From Olsenella_K sp050953285 (GTDB taxonomy: Bacteria; Actinomycetota; Coriobacteriia; Coriobacteriales; Atopobiaceae), in NCBI GenBank assembly GCA_050953285.1, contig JBMNMK010000002.1, forward strand, positions 1,054,001-1,118,000: a stretch of DNA of 64,000 nt. Reading direction: 5' to 3'. A model generated the notes under the pieces. It was not told the DNA's origin. It saw only the letters and a list, made by a program, of their open reading frames with translations, and searched no databases. Made by a program: the position numbers and the translations under genes. Below are positions 26,940 to 35,202 of the stretch, piece by piece (the first letter of the stretch is position 1; every line of letters begins with the position of its first letter).

Positions 26940-28964
26940 ATGAGCCGTACCGCACGCACACCAAGACAGCATGTTCCCGCACAGAAGCGCGTAGGTGCAC
27001 TTGATGGTATACGCGCATTGGCCATCATCTCTGTCGTCCTCTATCATCTCAATCTCTCGTGGCTCCCCAGCGGACATATGGGCGTCGTTATCTTCTTGGT
27101 GCTGAGCGGCTATTTGATCACGAGCTCCCTTATTAAGCAGCTGCGCTCTCACAAGAAAATCGACTACCCAACATTTCTCACGCGACGCCTCTTGAGAATC
27201 TGGCCGCCCGCTGCCATCGTTATCTTTTCAACCGTCGCAGCGTGCGTGCTCTTTAACCATGTTCTGCTCACCAAACTCAAGCCAGATTTTCTCCCCTCGC
27301 TGCTGCTGATATCAAATCTTGCATCAATTGCCCGCGGTGCCAGCTACTTTGACAACCTCGGCGGAACTTCTCCGCTCATGCACCTCTGGTACCTAGGGCT
27401 CGATATGCAATTTGCCCTCATATGGCCCTGCGTGCTTGCCGGCCTCTGGAAGCTGGGCGCACGTCAGAAGCGCGCTTCTCTGCCGCGCAGAAGTACCTTT
27501 GTCCTAGCACTTCTTTCGGCTGTGGCCATGGCCATACTGTTTGATCCCAACCAAGATCCCACGCGCGTCTACTATGGCCCCGACACGCGCTTTTTTGCCC
27601 CGCTCGCAGGCGCCTGGCTGGCTCTTTTGTGGCCACTTGGCGTCAAGTCTCCGCGCTCACTCAAAGGCGGCAGCGCGCATCCCAGGTGCAGAACACTGGA
27701 CATCTTAGGGGCATGCGGTCTCATAGGCATCATCCTCATCATGGTGCTTGTCCCCGACATCTCCCCGTTTCTCTACCGCGGCGGCATGGCTTTGGTGGCA
27801 GTGCTGACCTGCCTCCTCATAGCAAGTGTGCTCCGCCCCGACACCTTCTGTTCCCGCGCGCTCGTCCTTCCTGGCCTCAGCTGGCTTGCCATGCGATCCT
27901 TTGGCATCTACCTCTGGCACTTCCCCCTCTTCCAACTCCTGTCGGTGACACAAAACACCACGCCCTGGTGGGTCACTCTTGTGGCGCTCGCAGCAACGAT
28001 TCTTCTGTCCGAGCTCACCTATCGCTATGTAGAAATGCCACTTCAGGCCATGCGTGCCCACGCAGGCGAGAAGAACAGCGCTGCCCAAGCGCGGCGTTTC
28101 AACGTGAGAGACCTCAGCCGACCCCAGCTCATTGGTATCGCGTTTTCCGGTGCTGTTGTTCTTGTTGCCCTCATTGGCGCGCTCGTTGTTCCGGATGAAT
28201 ATGCGCTGCCACAAGAAGCGCTCAACAACACTGGCCAAGGTGCCGCGGAGGCGGTCGATCTGAGCGGCAACACGGACGGACAGACGGAGGACAGCTCGGG
28301 AGGTGCCAGCTCAGACGCGGAAAATGAGAGCCAAGAGGATCCCAGAGTTGCTGCCTCCCAGGAGATTGCCCAAAATGCCAGCCCTGATGACCACCTCATC
28401 CTCACAGCGCAGAACTCAGGCGATACGCCTTCTTATACGCCGTTCATCATTGCTGATTCCGTGGCGGGTGATTCCAACTGGTACTTCTCGCATCATTGCC
28501 CAAATGGGTATCTGGACTCATATGTTGGAAGGCGTCCTGACCAGGCCATCGAGGTGCTCGAATCCTACCTGGATCAAGGTGTTGTGGGACAAATTGTGGT
28601 TCTGAGTACGTTTTCTAACAACGTAGTGACCAAAGACCAGATCAAGCAGCTGATCGACGACTGCCAAGGTCGCAGCATTTACCTGGTCAATGTGAGGATC
28701 CCGCAGAGCGAGCAGGCGCAGATCAACCAGGCGCTGGCCGATGCGGCGGAAACGTATGACAACGTCCAGCTCATAGACTGGAACTCGTTTGTGGCAGGTC
28801 ATGAAGACGGCACCGCCGACGCATGGCTCTACCCTGATGGCACGCATCTGACGCCAGCAGGGCAGCCACACTACATAGATCTCATCACGAGCGCCATAGC
28901 CAAAGACTTTGTGGCACAAGGTGGCACTGCCGAGAAAAGCGAGATAGAGCAGCGCCTGTATTAG
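26940..28964 (+). CDS. OafA/OatA-type membrane acyltransferase with C-terminal SGNH domain
   Basis: 674 residues. Start chosen at ATG 26940 after AGAGG. Residues about 15-410 are an acyltransferase-3 membrane domain starting VGALDGIRALAIISVVLYH with about 10-11 helices. A Ser/Asp/Glu-rich linker leads to an extracellular SGNH-like domain (about 490-670) with block I reading IADSVAG and block V DGTHLTPAG (Asp and His). Such proteins O-acetylate peptidoglycan or surface polysaccharide (OatA model). The block I motif is ADS rather than GDS, common in OatA-like members. Confidence 0.9.
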   Translation: MSRTARTPRQHVPAQKRVGALDGIRALAIISVVLYHLNLSWLPSGHMGVVIFLVLSGYLITSSLIKQLRSHKKIDYPTFLTRRLLRIWPPAAIVIFSTVAACVLFNHVLLTKLKPDFLPSLLLISNLASIARGASYFDNLGGTSPLMHLWYLGLDMQFALIWPCVLAGLWKLGARQKRASLPRRSTFVLALLSAVAMAILFDPNQDPTRVYYGPDTRFFAPLAGAWLALLWPLGVKSPRSLKGGSAHPRCRTLDILGACGLIGIILIMVLVPDISPFLYRGGMALVAVLTCLLIASVLRPDTFCSRALVLPGLSWLAMRSFGIYLWHFPLFQLLSVTQNTTPWWVTLVALAATILLSELTYRYVEMPLQAMRAHAGEKNSAAQARRFNVRDLSRPQLIGIAFSGAVVLVALIGALVVPDEYALPQEALNNTGQGAAEAVDLSGNTDGQTEDSSGGASSDAENESQEDPRVAASQEIAQNASPDDHLILTAQNSGDTPSYTPFIIADSVAGDSNWYFSHHCPNGYLDSYVGRRPDQAIEVLESYLDQGVVGQIVVLSTFSNNVVTKDQIKQLIDDCQGRSIYLVNVRIPQSEQAQINQALADAAETYDNVQLIDWNSFVAGHEDGTADAWLYPDGTHLTPAGQPHYIDLITSAIAKDFVAQGGTAEKSEIEQRLY

Positions 28965-28990
28965 CCATGCGGGAGCACGCGGGCGGGCGC

Positions 28991-29935
28991 TTAGATGATC
29001 TCTGTCACCTGCAGGTCATAGGTGGATTCAATGCTTCTGATGAGGCAGAACATGGCCTCGTTATACGGTGCGTTCATGCCTTTTGCGGCAGCATATTTGA
29101 CGATGGCTCCGTTGATAGATCCGACTTCGGTGCGCTGTTTTCGTATCACATCTTGCGCCATCGAAGTGATGTGGTCTTTATCAGGTCCAAAGATCTTGCG
29201 GCGCAGGTCATTCTTTACCCGCGTGGCGTCCAGCTCCACACCGTAGGCTATAGCTACTTGGCAGGTCTCATCAACGATGTTGTTGCAGAGATCCATACCC
29301 TTATTGAGAATGCCCATGCCACCGCATGGCAGGCGGCAGACCGCAGAGGTGGAGTTGAGTGCAGCGTTGTAGGCCGCCTTCTGCCAGATGTCTTGCCACA
29401 CGTCTTCGCGCGCCTCACAGTTAAGGCCCGCGCTGCAGAAAAGCGCTTCTACCTCCTGGATTTTCTCTCCCATTACACCGCTTAGGGGCATGAGCTTGAT
29501 GATACCCTCACCGCTTGAACGCACAGCATTCCTCTTGGTCCTGTCAGAGCTGTACGTGCACATTCCTATCCAGGTGTGGTCGGCATCCGCAAAGCGCTTG
29601 ATGAGCTCTGCGTTGCCCAGGCCATTTTGCACGCTCATCACGCAGGTGTGAGCATCCATATACGCGCGCGCCTCTGTCAACGCCGTCTCTGAGTCCGGCG
29701 TCTTGGTGCAAAGGATTGTCAGGTCAGCTGTCTCAGAAACGCCATCTGCCGTGGTACAGACGCATTTGGCCGCGTAGGTCTTATCGCCAAATGAACAGCA
29801 CACACCTTGGGCGTTGATGGCATCTCGCACGGCATCTGCCGTTTCCACCAGGACGATCTCATGCTTTCCGTCCTGCGCAAGCAGCGCGGCAAACAGCTGA
29901 CCTACAGCACCTGCGCCGATTATGACAATTTTCAT
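28991..29935 (-). CDS. panE: 2-dehydropantoate 2-reductase (ketopantoate reductase family)
   Basis: 314 residues preceded by AAGGAGG. Begins MKIVIIGAGAVGQLFAALLAQ, the NADP-binding site. TKTPDSETAL, SVQNGLGN with the conserved Asn, the catalytic Lys in WQKAAYNAALN, and the Ser/Asp of the C-terminal helices are recognisable. Reduces ketopantoate to pantoate for CoA synthesis. panB/panC are not nearby, so a role in reducing another 2-ketoacid is possible; the ApbA/PanE family contains such paralogues. Confidence 0.82.
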   Translation of the reverse strand: MKIVIIGAGAVGQLFAALLAQDGKHEIVLVETADAVRDAINAQGVCCSFGDKTYAAKCVCTTADGVSETADLTILCTKTPDSETALTEARAYMDAHTCVMSVQNGLGNAELIKRFADADHTWIGMCTYSSDRTKRNAVRSSGEGIIKLMPLSGVMGEKIQEVEALFCSAGLNCEAREDVWQDIWQKAAYNAALNSTSAVCRLPCGGMGILNKGMDLCNNIVDETCQVAIAYGVELDATRVKNDLRRKIFGPDKDHITSMAQDVIRKQRTEVGSINGAIVKYAAAKGMNAPYNEAMFCLIRSIESTYDLQVTEII

Positions 29936-30032
29936 GTGACCCTCCTTGTTCCTCGCGATATAGCAGCAGCCGGCAGAGATACTTTACCTTGTGCACCCCT
30001 GCCGGCATTTTTATGCAATCCTCCGCAATTGT

Positions 30033-31061
30033 TTACAGTCTATCCGCAATGCTCAAAATGAGATGCTCTGTGCGCTCCCACCCCAGACATGCATCGGTGA
30101 TGGACTGACCAAAGACGCCACCGCCCACCGGTTGGTTGCCGTCCACCAGATACGATTCAATCATGAATCCCCTAAACAGGCGCGCAATATCTGCGCTGTG
30201 GGAAACAGAATCCAAGACCTCGTTGGCAATGCGAATCTGCTCAAGCGGGCGCTTGCCGGAGTTGTCGTGATTGCAATCTACGATAAACGCGGGGTTCTTG
30301 TACTTCTTTTCATCATAGGCGGCGCACAGGCGCTCCAGATACTCATAGTGGTAGTTGGGATAGTTGATGCCATCCAGGCCGACATAGCCTCTGAGCAGGA
30401 CATGTGCCAACTCGTTGCCGGTGGTTTGCACTTCCCAGTTGCGATAGATAAACGTCTGCTCTGCCTGCGCGGCAAAGACGGAGTTGAGCATGATGTCCAA
30501 GCTGCCGCCCGTGGGATTCTTCATGCCCACCGGCACGCCCACGCCTGATGCCACCAGTCGATGCTCCTGATTTTCCACCGAGCGCGCACCTATGGCCACA
30601 TAGGACAAGAGATCTATTAGGTATTGATGATTGGCAGGATAGAGCATCTCATCCGCGGTAAACATGCCACTTTCCTCCACCACACGAAGGTGCATGTGGC
30701 GCATGGCCTTCACGCCCTCCAGAAGATCTGGCGCGCCTTCAGGGTCAGGGTTATGGAGCAGCCCTTTGTAGCCGGTTCCTCTGGTGCGAGGCTTGTTGGT
30801 ATAGACACGCGGCACCAGCACAATCTTGTCTTTCACAATGTCTCTCAGGCGTGCCAAGCGCGTGACATACTCCAAGACAGAATCTTCCCTATCTGCAGAA
30901 CATGGCCCCACAACAATCAAGATCTTGTTGCTCTCCCCGGTGATAATAGATTTCACCTCTGCATCAAACGCTTGCTTGGTGCTGGCAAGATCGGGCGAGA
31001 GAGGCATTTCCTCTCGAATCTCTTTCGGGATGGGCAGCTTGCGCTTGAACTCCATACTCAC
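30033..31061 (-). CDS. aroF: 3-deoxy-7-phosphoheptulonate synthase, class I (AroF/G/H type)
   Basis: 342 residues from a GTG start with AAGGAG 6 nt upstream. Condenses phosphoenolpyruvate and erythrose 4-phosphate, the first step of aromatic amino acid synthesis. Conserved: VVGPCSADRED, RVYTNKPRTRGTGYKGL, VGMKNPTGG, VDCNHDNSGK (metal His) and ESYLVDGNQP. The symbol refers to the class I family; which feedback type (Tyr, Phe, Trp) it is cannot be told. Monocistronic here; a perfect palindrome lies 37 bp upstream. Confidence 0.93.
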   Translation of the reverse strand: MSMEFKRKLPIPKEIREEMPLSPDLASTKQAFDAEVKSIITGESNKILIVVGPCSADREDSVLEYVTRLARLRDIVKDKIVLVPRVYTNKPRTRGTGYKGLLHNPDPEGAPDLLEGVKAMRHMHLRVVEESGMFTADEMLYPANHQYLIDLLSYVAIGARSVENQEHRLVASGVGVPVGMKNPTGGSLDIMLNSVFAAQAEQTFIYRNWEVQTTGNELAHVLLRGYVGLDGINYPNYHYEYLERLCAAYDEKKYKNPAFIVDCNHDNSGKRPLEQIRIANEVLDSVSHSADIARLFRGFMIESYLVDGNQPVGGGVFGQSITDACLGWERTEHLILSIADRL

Positions 31062-31097
31062 AAGGTACTCCTTACCTATAAGATGGCAACAGGTGGG

Positions 31098-31119
31098 GCG
31101 TACGTACTTATACGTACGC
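31098..31119. promoter_or_regulatory. 22-bp inverted repeat upstream of DAHP synthase
   Basis: GCGTACGTA and TACGTACGC flank a CTTA centre: 9-bp perfect arms ending 37 bp before the aroF start. It may be an operator for an aromatic-responsive repressor, or a leader hairpin that ends transcription. No T-run follows on either strand, which favours an operator. Confidence 0.45.
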
Positions 31120-31235
31120 TCCTGGCAGCATCGTGGTTAAATGGTTCACGTTAGAAACTAACTGAGTTCAGCACAAACACAAAGGCTCTTGGGCATCTGT
31201 TAACATGTAGGTAAGCAAGTACGCGCAAGTCGTAA

Positions 31236-32117
31236 CTAATTTCTGAGCGTATTAAACCCCTCTCCATATGCCTCATACACATCGGTGATGAAGACAATAG
31301 CATCGGGATCTATCTTGGATACGCCCTCCTTGAGATCTGCGGTCATGGTACGCGGCACCACCACCAGAAGCATAGGGCGCTCTTGTTGTGAGAACGAGCC
31401 TTTGGCAGAGATTTCCGTGCAGCCACGGTCCAGCACATGCAATACATACTGTGCAATCTCCGGACCTTTATCGGAAATGATATAGGCAGCACGCTGGGAG
31501 CTAAAGCCGTCCACCACACGGTCTATGGCATACGACGTAAGATACATGGCCACGGCTGCATATAGGCCGTTTACCAGGCCGAACACGGGAATAGAGATCA
31601 CCACGACCAGAGCGTCTACCACAAACATGGTGACACCCGACGAGACGGGCAAGACGCGCTGGAGGAGCTGGGCCACAATATCGGTGCCTCCCGTATTGCC
31701 GCCCACTTTAAAGACAATGCCTAAGCCGATGCCACAGATGACACCGCCCCACAGCGCGCAGAGCAAAAGATCCCCATCGCCCAGAACGGGAAGGACGGGC
31801 TCTAAAAGGTCGATAAAAACCGAAGAGGCCACAATGCCTATCACCGTGCGGGCAGCGTAGCGCAAACCGCCTGTTTTGATCACAGGAATCATGAGGAAGA
31901 CATTCATGAGCAAGACCATGCCGCCCACAGGCAAGGTGATACCAAAGGCGCGCTGCACAATGACGCGGATACTCATGCTCAGACCCGCCGCGCCTCCTGC
32001 CGAAAGACCGTTTCCAATCTCAAAACAGTCCATGCCAACAGCAAAGATCAGACAGCCTAAGCAGATGATAAGAGCATCTCTACATATGCTTCTCTTGAAA
32101 AAACTCAGTATGCGCAT
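31236..32117 (-). CDS. YitT family membrane protein
   Basis: 293 residues with five or six membrane helices (first at FAVGMDCFEIGNGLSAGGAAG) and the glycine-rich KVGGNTGGTDIVAQLLQR loop typical of the family. A cytoplasmic C-terminal domain (DUF2179) of about 90 residues contains ELSxKGSFSQQERPMLLVVVPR-like sequence. Function of the family is not established; transport or regulation at the membrane is assumed. The start lacks a strong ribosome site. Confidence 0.88.
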   Translation of the reverse strand: MRILSFFKRSICRDALIICLGCLIFAVGMDCFEIGNGLSAGGAAGLSMSIRVIVQRAFGITLPVGGMVLLMNVFLMIPVIKTGGLRYAARTVIGIVASSVFIDLLEPVLPVLGDGDLLLCALWGGVICGIGLGIVFKVGGNTGGTDIVAQLLQRVLPVSSGVTMFVVDALVVVISIPVFGLVNGLYAAVAMYLTSYAIDRVVDGFSSQRAAYIISDKGPEIAQYVLHVLDRGCTEISAKGSFSQQERPMLLVVVPRTMTADLKEGVSKIDPDAIVFITDVYEAYGEGFNTLRN

Positions 32118-32217
32118 CCAGCGACCCGCCCATCACTTTTGTATTAAAAAAATGCATGAATAGAGAATATGATACATCGAGTTTGCTCCAGAATCGCGTG
32201 ACAATAGTGCCGCAGGA

Positions 32218-33468
32218 CTACAGCAGCACCGCCCCTGCTGAACGAATGGTTGTGGGGAAGACATGCTCTCGGCCAAAGGTCTTGGCCATCTCTTCCACGT
32301 AGCCTTCCACCTCGTCTTCCGGAAGCACGCACATGATCACGCCGCCAAAGCCACCACCGTGAAGGCGACAAACGCCGCGCCCGCTTCCTGTGCGTGCAAG
32401 GTAGAGTTCAGAGAGTGCGAGGGCAAGAGGTATCGGCTGCACGTTCTTCTCGCCTGTGGGATATGCATTTTGAAGCCAGCACCACGATGAGCTTCCCGAC
32501 GCACGGATAGCCGTAAGCACGCGCTCGCTGTCGCCGGCTTTTACCGCCGCTGCCGCATCGTCCACACGCTGGCACTCGGTAAAGAAGTGGAGGGCGCGCA
32601 TAATTGCTCGGTCGCAGCCAACCTTGTGGCGAACTTCTGGCATATGTGCGAGAAGCTCATTCAGGTTGGTCTCGCTGAGCTGCGTGTGACCGAGGGCCGC
32701 AGCCACTTTCCGCATCTCCAGAGGGATTGCGGAGTACTCGTCTGAAAGATCAGCGTGACTCTTGCCGGTGTTCACAAAGACCAGGCGCATACCCACATCT
32801 TCAAGGGTGAAGTTGACGCGCTCCCACGCTACGCCGTCCGCAAAGTCGAGAAGGATCGTTCCTCCGACGGCACACGCCATCTGATCCATCAGCCCAGAGG
32901 CCTTGTTCCAAAAGTTGTTCTCCGCACTCTGGCCGATAAGGGCATATTCCTCAAGGGGCTTTTTGGCGCTGTTGAACAGGTGGTTGAGAACCGCGCAGAC
33001 AAGCGTTTCAAATGAGGCCGAAGAACTCATGCCGGAACCTGCGGGAACCTCTGACATGACCACGGCATTAAAGCCGCCCAGCTGCCATCCTTTGGCTTTT
33101 GCGGCAACAAGAATACCTGTTACCAGAGGCGTTGTACCTGTGCCGGGCTGTATCTCACTCAGCTTGGTGAGGTCGACCACCACAGGATCCGGATAACCTT
33201 CGCTGATGATTGTTACTGTCTTGGTGCCGCTGGGTGCTGCTGCGCATACCGTGTCCATGCTCACACTTGCAGCAAGAATCCTGCCACCGTTGTGATCCGT
33301 GTGGTTACCTACGAGCTCGGTTCTTCCCGGAGAAGAGAAGAAGCTGAGGTCAGAGGCTGCGCCAAAGACTTCCGCATACCTGTCCTCAAGCTTCTTGAGC
33401 CTCTCGTGTGCTTGAGCGCAATCTGGTCCGTACACTTCCCGAAGTCGAGCTTGGCTTGGGTAGGACAT
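32218..33468 (-). CDS. galK: Galactokinase GalK
   Basis: 416 residues, start preceded by AGGGAG. GHMP kinase: GRTELVGNHTDHNGG (galactokinase signature, usually GRTEFxGNHTDHxxG), SEVPAGSGMSSSASFE (ATP-binding motif 2) and HGGGFGGVIMCVL (motif 3) are all present. Phosphorylates galactose at C1. Third gene of the alpha-galactosidase-galT-galK unit, 95 bp after galT. Confidence 0.95.
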   Translation of the reverse strand: MSYPSQARLREVYGPDCAQAHERLKKLEDRYAEVFGAASDLSFFSSPGRTELVGNHTDHNGGRILAASVSMDTVCAAAPSGTKTVTIISEGYPDPVVVDLTKLSEIQPGTGTTPLVTGILVAAKAKGWQLGGFNAVVMSEVPAGSGMSSSASFETLVCAVLNHLFNSAKKPLEEYALIGQSAENNFWNKASGLMDQMACAVGGTILLDFADGVAWERVNFTLEDVGMRLVFVNTGKSHADLSDEYSAIPLEMRKVAAALGHTQLSETNLNELLAHMPEVRHKVGCDRAIMRALHFFTECQRVDDAAAAVKAGDSERVLTAIRASGSSSWCWLQNAYPTGEKNVQPIPLALALSELYLARTGSGRGVCRLHGGGFGGVIMCVLPEDEVEGYVEEMAKTFGREHVFPTTIRSAGAVLL

Positions 33469-33563
33469 GGTGGTACTCCCTTAGATGGTTGCTTGCAATA
33501 CTGTGGTGCTCAAAGCGGTGAGGTGGAGCTGGCGTATCGGATGGTCCAGGCGCATGCGGAGAG

Positions 33564-35156
33564 TTACCCGATTGCGTGCGCACGGGGTTTCTCGCCTGCT
33601 ACCGCCGCAATAAAGCGCGCAAAAGCTTCTGTGCCAGAGGGGTCATCTGCAAACACGGCGCACTGCTCCAACACCTGCGAGAACGCCTGGCCTATCTCAT
33701 CTCTCAGTACTGCCGTGACTTGCTCTCTATCCGCACCGTGCGCGAGCTCAGAATGCGTGGCCAAAATCTCCTTGGCCCACGGCGCATGAGACGCAATCTC
33801 AGGCACGCATGCTAGATCCTCGCCGGCAATGATGGCATCTGCCAGCCGACTCATCTCTCCCAAAAGGCGCGCCGGAAGCACTGCTAGACCCATAACCTCT
33901 ATGAGCCCAATGTTTTCTCGCTTGATGTGATGTAGCTCCTCATGGGGATGGAAGATCCCAAGCGGGTGCTCTTTGGAGGTGCGGTTGTTGCGAAGGACCA
34001 AGTCAAGCTCATAGGCCTCACCGCGCATACGCGCTATGGGCGTAATGGTGTTGTGGGGCACACCGTCGGTCTGGGCCTGCACACCTACAGATGCATCAGA
34101 GTATCCCCTCCAAGCCACTAGGATCTTATCGGCCAAGTCCACAAGCCGCGCGGGATCCTTGCCATTCAGACGGATGACGGACATGGGCCAGTCCACAATG
34201 CCTGCCGTCACGTCTGGAAAGCCAGGGAAGGCAAGCTCCTTTCGGATATGCGCACGAGCCATGGGAAACACGTGATGTCCGCCCTGAAAGTGCTCGTGCG
34301 TGAGGATCGAGCCACCCACAATGGGAAGATCGGCATTTGAACCTATGGTGTAGTGCGGAAACTTCTCCACGAACGCAAACAGGCGCTCAAACGTCGCGCG
34401 GTCGATCACCATGGGCGTGTGCTTCTGCGATAGCACAATGCAGTGTTCGTTGTAATAGACATACGGACTGTACTGCAGATACCACGTCTCACCTGCAAGA
34501 GTAAGCGGAATCAAGCGAATAGTCTGGCGCGCGGCGCGCTCAAGCCTTCCCGCGAAGCCCTCATTTTCCGCACACAGCACACAGCGCGGATACGCATCCT
34601 GCCCCTGGCGCTCAAGCGCCGCCGCTATGGCATGCGGGTCCTTCTCGGGCTTTGAGAGGTTGATTGTGATCTCAAGTTCCCCATAGCGGGTCTGCGTAGT
34701 CCACTTCTTGTCGCGCGCAATACGATACGTCCTGATATAGTCCGTATCCTGGGAAAACCGATAGAACCAGTCGGTCGCCGTGCTGGGTGATGTCTCGTAC
34801 AGGCGCCAAAACGTGGAAATGACCTCATGCGGGCGCGGCGTGACGCAACCCATAAGGCGCGTGTCCAAAAGATCGCGGCTTGACGTGCTTGAATCTATAA
34901 CGCCGCGCGCGCAGGCATCATCCAGAAGCTGGGCGAGAATATCTTGAAGCTTGGGTGTCCCATGCTCCTGCGCTCGCCTTCGTGCGGCAGCTGCAGCCTC
35001 AGTTGGCACAAAGCTGCCAGAGGGCTCCAGCGCAAGTGCGTCCAGCAGCAGATTTGTGCAGTACGTCACATCGTCTGGGTCGATGAGCTGCCTCTTTAGT
35101 GCATAGACGATAAGGTCTGCCACACCGTCTGTGGCACTCCAAACATATTTGTCCAC
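33564..35156 (-). CDS. galT: UDP-glucose--hexose-1-phosphate uridylyltransferase GalT, class II
   Basis: 530 residues from a GTG start (product VDKYVWSATDG) with GGGAGG 6 nt upstream; the open frame extends 22 codons further without a site. The length and GalP_UDP_transf-like features (VGGSILTHEHFQGGHHVFPMA with the HxH-type active region) identify the Firmicutes-type GalT. Converts galactose 1-phosphate and UDP-glucose to UDP-galactose and glucose 1-phosphate. Lies between the alpha-galactosidase gene (46-bp gap) and galK. No galE or galM in the window. Confidence 0.92.
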   Translation of the reverse strand: MDKYVWSATDGVADLIVYALKRQLIDPDDVTYCTNLLLDALALEPSGSFVPTEAAAAARRRAQEHGTPKLQDILAQLLDDACARGVIDSSTSSRDLLDTRLMGCVTPRPHEVISTFWRLYETSPSTATDWFYRFSQDTDYIRTYRIARDKKWTTQTRYGELEITINLSKPEKDPHAIAAALERQGQDAYPRCVLCAENEGFAGRLERAARQTIRLIPLTLAGETWYLQYSPYVYYNEHCIVLSQKHTPMVIDRATFERLFAFVEKFPHYTIGSNADLPIVGGSILTHEHFQGGHHVFPMARAHIRKELAFPGFPDVTAGIVDWPMSVIRLNGKDPARLVDLADKILVAWRGYSDASVGVQAQTDGVPHNTITPIARMRGEAYELDLVLRNNRTSKEHPLGIFHPHEELHHIKRENIGLIEVMGLAVLPARLLGEMSRLADAIIAGEDLACVPEIASHAPWAKEILATHSELAHGADREQVTAVLRDEIGQAFSQVLEQCAVFADDPSGTEAFARFIAAVAGEKPRAHAIG

Positions 35157-35202
35157 ACCATGCCTCCCGCTCCTGGATGCTGCCTGCATCTGATGTGTAG
35201 CT

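Noticed and set aside
29969..30006. Hairpin GCCGGCAG/CTGCCGGC between panE and DAHP synthase
   Set aside because: The loop is 22 nt and the T-run lies on the wrong side for the minus-strand genes, so a terminator call is not supported.
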